Assembly: GCA_964573995.1 (NCBI GenBank)
Contig: CAZNLH010000003.1
Location: 43,903-107,902 of the forward strand
Length of the DNA: 64,000 nt
Direction: 5' to 3'
DNA from: CAZNLH01 sp964573995
Lineage (GTDB): Bacteria > Gemmatimonadota > CAZMKB01 > CAZNLH01
Shown here: one piece after another, positions 18,240 to 27,344 of the stretch
How positions within the stretch are numbered: the stretch's first letter is position 1
Layout: each line of letters starts with the position of its first letter
Notes under the pieces: generated by a model
Database searches by the model: none
Seen by the model: only the letters and a program-made list of their open reading frames with translations
What the model was told of the DNA's origin: nothing
Made by a program: the position numbers and the translations under genes

Positions 18240-18590
18240 CTAACGGCTTTCCTCCCGGCTGTCAAGGCCTCCGGATGGGCCCTTTTCCCGGTCGGGCCGG
18301 ACAACTCGGTAGACCCTGTCCCCCTCCCTGATCATCCCTAATTCCTCCCTGGCGCGCTTCTCTATCTCGTGGGGATCCTCTTCCAGCAGCCTCTTCTCCT
18401 CCTCCATCCTGCTGTTCTCCACCTTCAGGCGCTCTATCTCCCCGGACAGGTCCTCCTCTGCAAAGTGGAGCCGAAAGAGCTTCACCGCGTCCACGACACC
18501 CTCCAGGATGAAAAACAGCGCCGAGATCGACAAGACCCGGTAGATTGCCCTCTTGCGACGGTACCAGTTCGCCCTGTTCTTCCGCTTCAT
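18240..18590 (-). CDS. ftsB: Septum formation initiator family protein (FtsB/DivIC-like)
   Basis: 116 residues: a short basic cytoplasmic N-terminus, one membrane helix (about 19-38), then a coiled coil (ERLKVENSRMEEEKRLLEED) followed by IEKRAREELGMIREGDRVYRV. The last part is the usual FtsB/DivIC C-terminal motif. The protein helps assemble the divisome with FtsL and FtsQ. It begins three bases after the eno stop; eno-ftsB pairing is widespread. A charged 20-residue tail is extra. Confidence 0.9.
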   Translation of the reverse strand: MKRKNRANWYRRKRAIYRVLSISALFFILEGVVDAVKLFRLHFAEEDLSGEIERLKVENSRMEEEKRLLEEDPHEIEKRAREELGMIREGDRVYRVVRPDREKGPSGGLDSREESR

Positions 18591-18593
18591 GGC

Positions 18594-19883
18594 TTACCCG
18601 GTAAATTCAGCAAACGCCCTCTTCCCCAGGAATCGTCCCCCGTCCCCCAGTTCTTCCTCTATCCGAAGTAGTTGGTTGTACTTGGCGATCCTCTCGCTGC
18701 GGCTCACCGAACCCGTCTTGATCTGGCCCGTTCCAAGAGCCACGGCAAGATCGGCAATCGTCGTGTCCTCCGTCTCTCCCGAACGGTGCGAAATGACAGA
18801 GGTGTAGCCCGCCCGTCGGGCAGTCGCAACCACTTCGATGGTCTCCGTCAGGGTCCCCACCTGGTTCGGCTTGATCAGTATGGAATTGGCGATCCCCTCG
18901 GATATGCCCCTTTCCAGGCGTTGAGGATCCGTCACGAAGATATCATCTCCGACTATCTGCACACGGCCGCCCAACTCTACTGTCAGCGACTTCCAACCTT
19001 CCCAGTCATCCTCGGCCAGACCGTCCTCGATGGATATGATGGGATAGTCATGGGCCAGTTTTTCGTAATAGGCTATCATCTGCCCGGAGTCCCTTGCCGA
19101 GCCGTCGCCCTTCTTGAAGACGTATTTCCCGCCGTCCAGCAACTCGGAGGCCGCGGTGTCCAGGGCTATCCAGAACTCCTCGCCGGGGATGTATCCGGCA
19201 CACTCGACTGCGCTGATTATGAACTCTATGGCCTCTTCGTTGGAAGATAGGCGAGGTGCCACCCCCCCCTCATCTCCCAGCGAGATGCTGTGGCCCTTCT
19301 CCTTCAACAGGGCCCTGAGTGCGTGAAACGTCTCCGCACCCATCCTCAACGCCTCTGAGAACGACGAAGCACCAGCCGGCACTATCATGAACTCCTGGAT
19401 ATCGACGTTGCTGTCCGCGTGCGCCCCGCCATTCAATACGTTGAACATCGGGACGGGGAGGATGAAGCCGTTCAGACCGCCGAGGTAACGATAAAGGGGC
19501 AGTTCCACGTAATCGGCAGCCGCCCTGGCCACGGCGATGGAGACCCCCAGGATGGCATTGGCGCCGAGTTTCTCCTTTTTCTCGGTCCCGTCCAACTCCA
19601 GCATGCAGTTGTCGGCCCCGGCCTGATCGAGAGAATCCATGCCGAGGAGCGCCGGGGCAATTACCTCCTCGACGTTATGGACAGCGGTCAACACCCCCTT
19701 GCCTCCATATCGGCCCTTGTCTCCATCTCTCAACTCCAGGGCCTCGTGCCGCCCCGTGGACGCCCCAGAGGGAACACACGCCCTCCCCATCAACCCACAC
19801 TCGAGGTAGACATCCGCCTCCAACGTCGGGTTCCCGCGTGAATCCAATATCTCCCTTGCATGGACTTCCTTGATCCTGCTCAT
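18594..19883 (-). CDS. eno: Enolase
   Basis: 429 residues. It converts 2-phosphoglycerate to phosphoenolpyruvate. Conserved elements: AREILDSRGNPTLEADV, the catalytic loop CVPSGASTGRHEALELRDGD, NGGAHADSNVDIQEFMIVP, SLGDEGGVAP, SIEDGLAEDDWEGW, VGDDIFVTDP, SILIKPNQVGTLTET and SHRSGETEDTTIADLAVAL. It is full length and lies between thiL (two bases upstream) and ftsB. Confidence 0.98.
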   Translation of the reverse strand: MSRIKEVHAREILDSRGNPTLEADVYLECGLMGRACVPSGASTGRHEALELRDGDKGRYGGKGVLTAVHNVEEVIAPALLGMDSLDQAGADNCMLELDGTEKKEKLGANAILGVSIAVARAAADYVELPLYRYLGGLNGFILPVPMFNVLNGGAHADSNVDIQEFMIVPAGASSFSEALRMGAETFHALRALLKEKGHSISLGDEGGVAPRLSSNEEAIEFIISAVECAGYIPGEEFWIALDTAASELLDGGKYVFKKGDGSARDSGQMIAYYEKLAHDYPIISIEDGLAEDDWEGWKSLTVELGGRVQIVGDDIFVTDPQRLERGISEGIANSILIKPNQVGTLTETIEVVATARRAGYTSVISHRSGETEDTTIADLAVALGTGQIKTGSVSRSERIAKYNQLLRIEEELGDGGRFLGKRAFAEFTG

Positions 19884-19885
19884 CT

Positions 19886-20947
19886 CTAACCTTCCCCCGT
19901 CTTCAGGTGATCAAACCCGCCTATGACCAGATCACGCTCCGCTCCCCCTCCATCGCGCACCAGCAGCCCCGAGCCGGTTATGCTCCCGATCCTCGTCATC
20001 GGCAGGCCGAACCGTTCGAGGAAGGACCCCGTGACCGAATCCCCTTCCCCGGCCGGCACGGTAAAACACAGTTCAAAGTCCTCTCCGCCGTTGACGGCAA
20101 TATCGAACGGATCCATTCCAAGGCAGTCCGCGACGCCTTGGGCCGATTCATCGACGGGAACCCTCTCCGCCTCCACGACCGCTCCAACACCGCTCGACCG
20201 GCAGAGATGGGCGAGGTCTGTCGACAAACCGTCGCTGATATCGATCATGCCGCTAAGGGCCAGGTTTCCGGCGAGGAACCGCGCCTCTTCCACCCTCGGC
20301 GTAATCTTACCGTAAGAGTCCAGCAGGCTGTCCCACCGGCGGTCCCGGATCCCATCCCGTTCCATGAGTCGCAAGGCCCCTCCAAGACCAAGCCGCCCCG
20401 TCACCCATATTTCATCCCCCTGCCTGGACCCACCACGGAATACCGCCCTCCCCTTTTCCACCTTCCCCACTACCGTCACGGAGATGGACAGTCCCTTGGG
20501 GATGCGTATGATGTCTCCCCCGACGATATCCATCCGAAGGCGCTCGCCCAGGTCCCGCATACCGCGGTAGATATCCCCGACACGCTCGTCCCACCCACGC
20601 TCGAGACCTAGCGAGACAAGCCCCACGACCGGTTCTCCCGCCATCGCGGCGATATCGCTCGCGGCGGCGGCCAGCGCGCGCCAGCCAACGCTGTACGCAC
20701 TCTGCCATCGAAGATTGAAATGGACGCCGCTGACCGCGGCATCCACCGTCAACAGGACATCACAATCACCCAGGGAGATTACCGCGCAGTCATCGCCTAT
20801 CGACTTGACGACCTCGCTGCGCCCGGCCTCTCCCACTATCCCCGCGAGAATATCCAGGGCCTCCACCTCATCACGCGGACGCCCTTCCCCGATTTCCCTT
20901 GAATTCATACCGGCCGCCCCCTCCCTCGGGATGCCCCCCACCCTCAC
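19886..20947 (-). CDS. thiL: Thiamine-monophosphate kinase
   Basis: 353 residues (GTG start; ATG 20908 would drop 13 residues). It phosphorylates thiamine phosphate to thiamine diphosphate. AIRS/PurM-fold motifs: SIGDDCAVI, LLTVDAAVSGVHF, VGWRALAAAASDIAAMAGEP, GGDIIRIPKGLSISVTVVG, MIDISDGLSTDLAHLCR and AVNGGEDFELCFTVP. The gene sits between the NAD(P)HX repair gene (nine bases upstream) and eno, consistent with one housekeeping operon. Confidence 0.94.
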   Translation of the reverse strand: MRVGGIPREGAAGMNSREIGEGRPRDEVEALDILAGIVGEAGRSEVVKSIGDDCAVISLGDCDVLLTVDAAVSGVHFNLRWQSAYSVGWRALAAAASDIAAMAGEPVVGLVSLGLERGWDERVGDIYRGMRDLGERLRMDIVGGDIIRIPKGLSISVTVVGKVEKGRAVFRGGSRQGDEIWVTGRLGLGGALRLMERDGIRDRRWDSLLDSYGKITPRVEEARFLAGNLALSGMIDISDGLSTDLAHLCRSSGVGAVVEAERVPVDESAQGVADCLGMDPFDIAVNGGEDFELCFTVPAGEGDSVTGSFLERFGLPMTRIGSITGSGLLVRDGGGAERDLVIGGFDHLKTGEG

Positions 20948-20956
20948 CGAAGGGCA

Positions 20957-22501
20957 TCACGCTCCGATGGCCCTCGGCAATGCCCGCATCACGTCCCCCG
21001 CGATCATTCCTCTCTTTCCCACTTCCTTGGCCGCAATATCGCCGGCAAGCCCGTGATAATACACGCCGCAAAGCGCGGCGTGAAACGGGTCGATCCCCTG
21101 AACGAGAAGACCGCCGATCGCCCCGGATAGGACGTCGCCGGTGCCCCCGGTGGCGAGGCCGGAGTTCCCTGTAGTGTTGATGAACGCACGGCCACCGGGA
21201 TCGGAGATGATCGTCGGGGCCCCCTTGAGCACGAGCACCACCCCCCACTTTTTGGCGAATTCCGTGCATACATCCACCCGATGCGCGTTTATCTCGACCC
21301 CCGTCATCCCGACCAGCCTTCCGAGTTCTCCGGGGTGCGGCGTGAGGATGGTATGGCCAGACCTCCCGCCAAGTTCATCGCTCCGATCGATCATCGCGTT
21401 GATACCGTCCGCGTCGAGCACCACGGGACCGTTGTATCGCCGCAGGATTTCCCTGACCAGGGCTCCGGTGCCATCGCGCGTCGATAGTCCTGGGCCCATC
21501 ACCATCGCGTCCATCCGTTCGAGCAACCTCATGACCGGCTCGATGGCCTCCTCGGAAAGAGAGCCACCCCTCATCTCAGGCAGGGGCGTGGTGATGACCT
21601 CGGTCAATTTCATCTCCATGAGATGATTGAGGCTCTCCGGGATCCCAAGGGTAACCAGCCCGGCACCCGCCCTCAGAGCGGACTCAGCGGACAGGGCGGC
21701 CGCCCCCGTGTATCCAGTGGAGCCGGCCAGCACGAGGAGACGGCCGCAGTCCCCCTTGTGCGCATCGGCCCGGCGACCCGGAAGCATATCCCCTGCGTCG
21801 TCGGCGCCGAGGGTCCGCAGCGTGATCCCCTCGGCGTCTATCACCTCGCCGGGCAACCCTATATCGATCACCTCCAGTGTACCCCTGTACTCCCGCCCCG
21901 GATAGAGAAAATGGCCCCTCTTTGGCAGCCCGAAGGTGAGGGTTAGGTCACTCCTCACGGCATCGCCCAGGACGCCGCCGTTGTCCATGTCGATCCCGCT
22001 CGGGTTGTCTATAGATACGACCCCGGCCCCGGCCCTGTTGATTTCCTCGATCCCCATCCTGTACACCCCCTTCACCTCACCGGACAGGCCACTTCCGAGC
22101 AGGGCATCGACGATGATATGCGCACCGGACAGGCACGCGCGGAGTCTATCCCTTCCACCTTCATCACGGATCTTCACGATTTCCCGCCCTAGAGTCTCAA
22201 GGACCTCCAGGTTGGCCCGCGCGTCCCCCTTCACCCGTTCCCTGTCGGCCAGCAACAGGACATCGACGTCCGCCCCCCTGTTAGCCGCATACCTCGCCAC
22301 CACGAACCCGTCCCCACCGTTATTACCGCCCCCGCACAGCACTGCCACACGCCTTCCCCTTATTGGACCGAAGTGTCGGCATATCGTATCCAGGGCCGCG
22401 CTGCCCGCCCTCTCCATCAGGGCGATACCGGCTATGCCGGCCTCGTTTATCGCCCGCTCGTCGATCTCCCTCATCTGCCGTGCCGTGGCCACTTTCATCA
22501 C
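20957..22501 (-). CDS. nnrDE: Bifunctional NAD(P)H-hydrate epimerase / ADP-dependent dehydratase
   Basis: 514 residues. It repairs hydrated NAD(P)H. The N-terminal YjeF_N epimerase (residues about 1-215) has the VLCGGGNNGGDGFVVARYA signature and SIDNPSGIDMDNG. The C-terminal ribokinase-like dehydratase (about 225-510) has GRLLVLAGSTGYTGAAALSA, VMGPGLS, VLDADGIN, LTPHPGELGRL and the nucleotide-binding GNSGLATGGTGDVLSG. The fused form is the E. coli YjeF type. Its start overlaps the HAD gene stop by ATGA. Confidence 0.95.
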   Translation of the reverse strand: MMKVATARQMREIDERAINEAGIAGIALMERAGSAALDTICRHFGPIRGRRVAVLCGGGNNGGDGFVVARYAANRGADVDVLLLADRERVKGDARANLEVLETLGREIVKIRDEGGRDRLRACLSGAHIIVDALLGSGLSGEVKGVYRMGIEEINRAGAGVVSIDNPSGIDMDNGGVLGDAVRSDLTLTFGLPKRGHFLYPGREYRGTLEVIDIGLPGEVIDAEGITLRTLGADDAGDMLPGRRADAHKGDCGRLLVLAGSTGYTGAAALSAESALRAGAGLVTLGIPESLNHLMEMKLTEVITTPLPEMRGGSLSEEAIEPVMRLLERMDAMVMGPGLSTRDGTGALVREILRRYNGPVVLDADGINAMIDRSDELGGRSGHTILTPHPGELGRLVGMTGVEINAHRVDVCTEFAKKWGVVLVLKGAPTIISDPGGRAFINTTGNSGLATGGTGDVLSGAIGGLLVQGIDPFHAALCGVYYHGLAGDIAAKEVGKRGMIAGDVMRALPRAIGA

Positions 22502-23208
22502 GAACCATCTTCCTCCATGAGGTTTATCTCTTCGACCAGGGACATCAATTCGATGATATCATCGATAATATAATCCGACCCCGGATCCTCCACTCCGGAC
22601 GTGTCCCCGTACCTTGCAAATACCGTCCTTATACCGACCTTCGACGCGCCCACCATGTCCCTCTCCGGCCAGTCCCCGATCATCAATGCCTCTTCCGGCC
22701 GTATCCCCAGCAGTCCCAACGCCTTCCTGAAAGGTGCCGGGCCTGGCTTCAATTCGCCGGTATCCTCGAAGGTCAGCACGTAATCGAACACCTGGTGGAG
22801 GTTCAGGTAACACAGCCTCAACCAGGCCTCTCGCCTGGGCGCGTCCGTGATGACGGCGAGTTTAAGCCCCCTCTTCAGGAGTTCGACGAGGGTGTAATTA
22901 ACGTGCGGATAAAGGACGAGGGCTGCCTCCCTCGCACGCCTGTACGCGACTATCCCGGCCGACATCAACTTGTAGTCAATCGCCCCAAAGGCATCCTTGA
23001 GAAACTGGTCGAAGACATTCTGGTACTCGATCCCCTTCTCCTCGTATATCTCGAAGATCTTCTTCTTCGCCCCCTCCTTGTCCATCGACAATCCGGCATC
23101 GATCATCCCGTCCACCGCGGCCTCTATAGAGACCTCCTTCATGCGCATGAAATCTACCAGGGTGTTGTCGAGATCGAAGATGATGGCCTTTATCACGCCT
23201 TCCCTCAA
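22498..23208 (-). CDS. HAD-superfamily hydrolase
   Basis: 236 residues. Motif I IIFDLDNTLVD (catalytic Asp12 and Asp14), motif II VITDAPR, motif III lysine in ELKPGPAPFRKAL, and motif IV MIGDWPERDMVGA give a complete subfamily I phosphatase with a helical cap (residues 17-90). The sequence resembles archaeal-type HAD proteins of the TIGR02253 kind. The substrate cannot be told. ATGA overlaps link it to both neighbours (MEMO1 upstream, NAD(P)HX repair downstream). Confidence 0.85.
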   Translation of the reverse strand: MREGVIKAIIFDLDNTLVDFMRMKEVSIEAAVDGMIDAGLSMDKEGAKKKIFEIYEEKGIEYQNVFDQFLKDAFGAIDYKLMSAGIVAYRRAREAALVLYPHVNYTLVELLKRGLKLAVITDAPRREAWLRLCYLNLHQVFDYVLTFEDTGELKPGPAPFRKALGLLGIRPEEALMIGDWPERDMVGASKVGIRTVFARYGDTSGVEDPGSDYIIDDIIELMSLVEEINLMEEDGS

Positions 23209-24041
23209 TGAATGATGACGCCCGCGTAGCCGACGACGCTGTCCAGTTCCCCGTTGTAATCCCCCGAGTCGCCGTGCTTGACGACCTCGGCCTCACCGGC
23301 CCCCAACCGAAGCGAGGCCTCGATCATCGCCGCGACGCCCACCTTCCCGCAGACGGTGATATGCTCCCGCTCGGTGACCTCGAGCAACCCTGCTGCATCC
23401 AGCGCCATTATACGATCCAGGGCATGGCCATCCTTGACACTCGTCTCCGCTCGCGACTCGTAATGGTTCATGTCCGAACTCGCCACGATCAGGACATCGC
23501 GGCCAGCGTTCCGTATTGCAGAGGCAAGGGATTCCGCCAGTGCCGAGCACCACTCGTACAACTGCCGGTGATCCTCCCGCCACCCGACGTTCATGAGAAG
23601 CGGCACGATGGAGACATCACTTCGCTTCACCTTCAGGAAAGGAAGTTGCACCTCCAGGGAGTGCTCCGGCCCGTGAGAAGCGGCGTCCTCACGGATCATG
23701 TCGGAACGCCGGAGGAGATCCCCTGCGAGTGCCTCGTCGATACCGACCTCGCCGATCGGGGTTATGAAGGAACCCGAAGCCATGATGGTTGCCTTGCCGT
23801 ACGACTCGCCCAAAGAGAGGCGATGGTTGGGCCCGAGTAGGATGACAGTGGGGGGGATCTCGACCCTCGAATAGACCGCCCCCTTGACAGGGCCCGAGTA
23901 AACATACCCTGCATGGGGGGAGACTATACCCACGGCCGGGGAAGTTGGGGTCTTTTCAAGGTATCCCCCTACGGCCAGCCTCAATTCGCTGCTCGAAGAG
24001 GGATAAAACGCGCCGCTTACGGCCGGGCTACGACGGTACAT
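23205..24041 (-). CDS. amrB: AmmeMemoRadiSam system protein B (MEMO1 family)
   Basis: 278 residues. MEMO1-fold signatures: SPHAGYVYSGPVKGAVY, ILLGPNHRL, EHSLEVQLPFL, IVPLLMNVG, IVASSDMNHYESR and HITVCGKVGVAAMIEA; the histidines are the metal-site residues of the family. It normally works with an AMMECR1 protein and a radical SAM enzyme of unknown product; neither is in the window. First gene of the MEMO1-to-ftsB-tRNA run. Confidence 0.9.
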   Translation of the reverse strand: MYRRSPAVSGAFYPSSSSELRLAVGGYLEKTPTSPAVGIVSPHAGYVYSGPVKGAVYSRVEIPPTVILLGPNHRLSLGESYGKATIMASGSFITPIGEVGIDEALAGDLLRRSDMIREDAASHGPEHSLEVQLPFLKVKRSDVSIVPLLMNVGWREDHRQLYEWCSALAESLASAIRNAGRDVLIVASSDMNHYESRAETSVKDGHALDRIMALDAAGLLEVTEREHITVCGKVGVAAMIEASLRLGAGEAEVVKHGDSGDYNGELDSVVGYAGVIIH

Positions 24042-24156
24042 TTGTCATTGTGCCGGTTGATGAACAGGTTCTATCGTGTCGATAAAGAAACGAATTAATG
24101 GGTGGAACCTGACTGTCGATCTCTCAGGTTTGGTATTGCTGGTCCAAGGCTCCCGC

Positions 24157-24354
24157 CTATTTCCCGAAGGACTGGGATACAGGCCTCCCAATACTGATCT
24201 CTCCGTTGTCGATACGGAGATTGAACCCGCAAGAAGGGTCCGTGCAGACCCATGCCTTGTAGGTGATCGGTGCCCCATCACGTCCGTAATCGGATAGAGG
24301 GATTAGTATCCCTTCAGAACATTTCTTGCACTTCGGAAAGTTCTGATCCATCAT
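24157..24354 (-). CDS. Small zinc-ribbon protein
   Basis: 65 residues with CKKC near the N-terminus and CTDPSCGFNLRI in the middle, a four-cysteine zinc ribbon. The stretch LSDYGRDGAPITYKAWVC looks like a conserved small-protein family rather than a chance frame. A G-rich ribosome site lies just upstream of ATG 24354. It stands alone between the Mut7-C gene and MEMO1, about 115 bases from the latter. Role unknown. Confidence 0.7.
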   Translation of the reverse strand: MMDQNFPKCKKCSEGILIPLSDYGRDGAPITYKAWVCTDPSCGFNLRIDNGEISIGRPVSQSFGK

Positions 24355-24509
24355 CTCATCTCACCCCCCCTCCCTCGAATATCCGGTTCCACCCAAAGAC
24401 ATCACACATTAACCCACAACACAAGTGGATAAAGCGGTATAAATATGATACAAACGAGGTGACCCGTCAACTTTTTTCCAGTCCGCTGACCACTCCTCCA
24501 CATCGCCGA

Positions 24510-25025
24510 TCACCTGCCGTCGATGAACTCCCGCATCTTCTCCTTCATCCGGCGGTAATGGCTCCCCCTCCAGAACACTCTCCCACACTTCGGGCACCGG
24601 GAAAACCGGTCGTGTACACGATAGATATATTCCGGGACCAGCCCCCTGACATCCGAATGCAACCGCCTCTCGAGCGTCACGTTGCAGACCAGGCATCGTC
24701 CGAGGAACTTATCTTCCACGGGCCTCTCGAAATGCGACAGCACCTCCTTCAACTGCAATACTGGATCGTCGCTGGAGAGCAACAGGTAGTTTGCCATCCT
24801 CCACTCCTCCACCATCCGGCTGTCCCGCGTGAGGACAACCCGTCCCTCCTTCTCGGCCTCCCTCAGCAACCTGCTGTCCTGGATATCATTCTCATATCTT
24901 ACGTCCCATCCGAGGGCCCGCATCCACTTGGCGAGTTTGCCAAGCATCACATCCGCAATGAACCTTACTTCACCAATGCCCCCCACTCCATCATCGATAC
25001 GACTGCAACTACCGGAGCCGTCCAC
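24510..25025 (-). CDS. Mut7-C RNase domain protein
   Basis: 171 residues (GTG start; the first about 20 residues are not conserved and a GTG further in is possible). The Mut7-C family is a PIN-like RNase domain followed by a zinc ribbon. Here RFIADVMLGKLAKWMRALGW carries the first acidic residue, then NDIQDSRLL, VVLTRDSRM, and a C-terminal Zn ribbon with CLVCN and RCPKCGRVFWRGSHYRRM. Possible role in RNA turnover, or a stand-alone PIN toxin; no antitoxin is adjacent. It follows the DUF5658 gene by nine bases and is likely transcribed from the panD promoter. Confidence 0.85.
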   Translation of the reverse strand: MDGSGSCSRIDDGVGGIGEVRFIADVMLGKLAKWMRALGWDVRYENDIQDSRLLREAEKEGRVVLTRDSRMVEEWRMANYLLLSSDDPVLQLKEVLSHFERPVEDKFLGRCLVCNVTLERRLHSDVRGLVPEYIYRVHDRFSRCPKCGRVFWRGSHYRRMKEKMREFIDGR

Positions 25026-25034
25026 GTCTGGGCC

Positions 25035-25481
25035 TCAAACGAAGAAAAGGGCGATATGATAGACAATAAGGAGGGAGTAAATGGTGATGATCCCTATGAA
25101 GACCTCCCGGATGAACCTGAAGTTCTTGTGGATGCAGAGGATGATCACGCCAACCGCTGTTATGCTGTACTTTATGACGAAGAAGTAACCTACACCGATA
25201 TTCAATGTGTAGGCCATCAGGAAATTCAGTTCTTTCGCCCCGTGTCTCAGGTGGTACAAGGTGAAGACGGCGTCGAGGATCGAGAGGAAGAGGACTATGA
25301 GGACAACTGCGAAATCCCCGATCCCGAACAGGTCTACATAGACCTCCCTGGGATCATCGCTGCGCCGGACTCCCCTCCGAGATCCCTTGAGCAGGTATCT
25401 CCAATGTAACTTTCTCCCGGAATCCCGCCTCCTGTCGACTCCGGAGCGCCGTTCCCGTAATACCTTCTCTTCCTTCTCCAT
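25035..25481 (-). CDS. DUF5658 family membrane protein
   Basis: 148 residues. A basic N-terminal 45 residues (many Arg) is followed by about three membrane helices, with the family features LDAVFTLYHLRHGAKELNFL and a YFFVIKYSIT segment. Role unknown. It lies between panD (29 bases upstream) and the Mut7-C gene, in one transcription unit. Confidence 0.7.
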   Translation of the reverse strand: MEKEEKVLRERRSGVDRRRDSGRKLHWRYLLKGSRRGVRRSDDPREVYVDLFGIGDFAVVLIVLFLSILDAVFTLYHLRHGAKELNFLMAYTLNIGVGYFFVIKYSITAVGVIILCIHKNFRFIREVFIGIITIYSLLIVYHIALFFV

Positions 25482-25510
25482 GAAATCCGACAGAGGACAA
25501 TACCGCTCGA

Positions 25511-25870
25511 TCAGGGTACCCGTTTCAAGATACTATTGTTTTCGTCGAGGACTATGACCCGGGGTCGAAAGTCCTTTGCCTCTACTTCATCCATCCTGGC
25601 GAAGGCGAGTATGATCAGGATATCCCCCACTTCGCCCAACCTCGCTGTGGCTCCGTTCAGGCGGACCGAACGACGTCCCCTATCACCCTTGATCACGTAA
25701 GTCTCAAACCTGTTGCCGTTTGTCAGGTTCCCCACAAGGACCCGCTCGTATTCCCGGATGGACACCTCGTCCATCAAGGCCTCATCAATGGTCAGGCTGC
25801 CTTCGTAGTTGATATCCGCCTCGGTCACCCGGGCCCTATGGATCTTCGACTTGAGCACCTCGATCAGCAT
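25511..25870 (-). CDS. panD: Aspartate 1-decarboxylase
   Basis: 119 residues. It makes beta-alanine for pantothenate and coenzyme A. It is a pyruvoyl enzyme cleaved between Gly24 and Ser25; the site YEGSLTID is intact. The start MLIEVLKSKIHRARVTEADINY, Tyr at 58 (ETYVI), RLNGATARLGEVGD and the FRPRVIVLDENN tail match the family. A sigma-70-like promoter is found 130 bases upstream (26001-26029). First gene of panD-DUF5658-Mut7C. No other pantothenate gene is nearby. Confidence 0.96.
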   Translation of the reverse strand: MLIEVLKSKIHRARVTEADINYEGSLTIDEALMDEVSIREYERVLVGNLTNGNRFETYVIKGDRGRRSVRLNGATARLGEVGDILIILAFARMDEVEAKDFRPRVIVLDENNSILKRVP

Positions 25871-26000
25871 ATCACCCTTGTCCTGTCTTCACCCTCATCG
25901 TTTGACCACCGGTTCTCGGACCCTCCTGGGGGATCGCCAGTGCCACGAAACCCCGTGAATGCAGGTTCATCACCCAGAAAGGGAAGCCCCGGCATGCTAT

Positions 26001-26029
26001 ACTTTAAGGCCCCCGTCCGATAAAATCAA
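26001..26029 (-). promoter_or_regulatory. Putative sigma-70 promoter for panD unit
   Basis: On the minus strand TTGATT (26029-26024), 17-base spacer, TAAAGT (26006-26001). It sits in the 255-base gap between rsmI and panD and points to panD. No other gene is seen in this gap. Confidence 0.4.
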
Positions 26030-26090
26030 GGATGGCGGGCCCAATACCTGATGAAGCCCCCCCAGGGTCGTTAAGAGCCTGCGGGGATGA

Positions 26091-26113
26091 AGAAGGGGCC
26101 TGCATGGCCCTTC
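26091..26113 (-). terminator. Possible rsmI terminator
   Basis: GC-rich 8-bp hairpin with one bulged G, 5-base loop, about 15 bases past the rsmI stop, followed by TTCATC on the minus strand. The T-run is poor. Confidence 0.35.
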
Positions 26114-26125
26114 CCGCCAAACCAA

Positions 26126-26977
26126 TCACCCGTGGCCACCCACGCCCATCTCGGTCAACACCAGGCCGTATGCACGGTTACGGCCCACCCCGAAGGTTCG
26201 CGCCACCTCCCTGCTCAGGTCCCTCGCGGTCATGCCCCCGTCTTTCAGCCGCTTGCGAATGTAACTGCGGACGGCCGGGAGATCGATGGGCCTTTGCTTC
26301 AAACCCTCCACCAGGATGACCACCTCTCCCCTGACTTCCGCGCGCCGGTCACCGTTACTATATAGGTCCGCAAGGGAACGCAGGTCACCGCGCCTGAAGT
26401 CTTCGTGTATCTTTGTCACCTCGCGCGCCACGACAGCCCTGCGTTCGCCGAACGTACCGGCCATCACAGAGAGGTCCCTCCCCAATCTCCTGGGAGAATC
26501 GAGGAAGATGAGCGTCTCCTGTCTCTCGCTGCACATCCTGCAACACTGGGACACCCCGTTCAGGCTGGCCGGAAGAAACCCCATGAAGGAGAAAGGGACC
26601 GTCGGGAGGCCGGACACCACGAGTGCGGACAGTACGATCGAGGCACCCGGCAGCGGCACCACGTGTATCCCCCTCTCTATGGCCCTGCGGACCAGGTACA
26701 CTCCCGGGTCCGAAAGGGTCGGCGTGCCCGCGTCGGATACCAGCGCCACGCCTCCGCCACCCTCCAGTATCTTGAGGATCCTGCGTCCCGATGTCTCCTT
26801 GTTGTGGTCATGGTAACTTATCGTGCGCGTGTGGATGTCATACTTGGACAGGAGTTTCCTCGTCCGGCGGGTATCCTCGCACGCGATTCGATCGACCTCG
26901 CCAAGGACGCGCAGGGCCCTGAGAGTGATGTCTTCAAGGTTACCGATCGGAGTGCTGACGATATAGAGATCTCCCAT
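26126..26977 (-). CDS. rsmI: 16S rRNA (cytidine(1402)-2'-O)-methyltransferase
   Basis: 283 residues, tetrapyrrole-methylase fold. MGDLYIVSTPIGNLEDITLRA, CEDTRRTRKLLSKY, ALVSDAGTPTLSDPG, VPLPGASIVLSALVVSGL and FMGFLPA are the RsmI signatures. It modifies C1402 in the ribosomal P site together with RsmH. AAGGA six bases before ATG fixes the start. A 57-residue membrane protein gene lies 56 bases upstream. Confidence 0.96.
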   Translation of the reverse strand: MGDLYIVSTPIGNLEDITLRALRVLGEVDRIACEDTRRTRKLLSKYDIHTRTISYHDHNKETSGRRILKILEGGGGVALVSDAGTPTLSDPGVYLVRRAIERGIHVVPLPGASIVLSALVVSGLPTVPFSFMGFLPASLNGVSQCCRMCSERQETLIFLDSPRRLGRDLSVMAGTFGERRAVVAREVTKIHEDFRRGDLRSLADLYSNGDRRAEVRGEVVILVEGLKQRPIDLPAVRSYIRKRLKDGGMTARDLSREVARTFGVGRNRAYGLVLTEMGVGGHG

Positions 26978-27033
26978 ATCGATCCTTCAAAGCGGTTAAA
27001 AATACCCGCGGGCGGACAGGGCGCGGGATATGG

Positions 27034-27207
27034 CTAATGCCGCTTGAAAAGGGCCGCTATTGCCGCGCCGAAGGCAACCCCGCTCGTAAAAAGGGTTATG
27101 ACATCGACGAGACGTTCCTCGGACCCGACCTTCACTACAGCCGAAGTCGCCGCAACGACAAGAGATACAAACAATACGAACAGGGAAATTCTCGTCCTCT
27201 TGGTCAT
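27034..27207 (-). CDS. Small two-helix membrane protein (57 residues)
   Basis: ATG at 27207, preceded by AAAGGA six bases upstream, opens a 57-residue frame ending in TAG at 27034. The sequence starts with a basic MTKRTR, then a hydrophobic helix (ISLFVLFVSLVVAATSAVV), a polar turn KVGSEERLVD, and a second helix (VITLFTSGVAFGAAIAALF), ending KRH. Hairpin topology with both ends inside is expected. It lies between murA and rsmI on the same strand with compact spacing. Not recognised; possibly an LPS-assembly-like lipid-bilayer small protein or a membrane stress peptide, but the sequence says only that it is a plausible membrane hairpin. Confidence 0.65.
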   Translation of the reverse strand: MTKRTRISLFVLFVSLVVAATSAVVKVGSEERLVDVITLFTSGVAFGAAIAALFKRH

Positions 27208-27344
27208 CTCCCATCCTTTCGCCGTGCCTGGAATCCCTCACCTCGAACCGACACCCATCCCGCCCGTTTTCCCTTTCCGGTCTCCTCGCCGGTACCCGTT
27301 CCCGGGATCACGAATCCTTCAGAGGCACGCCCTATATCCCCCAC

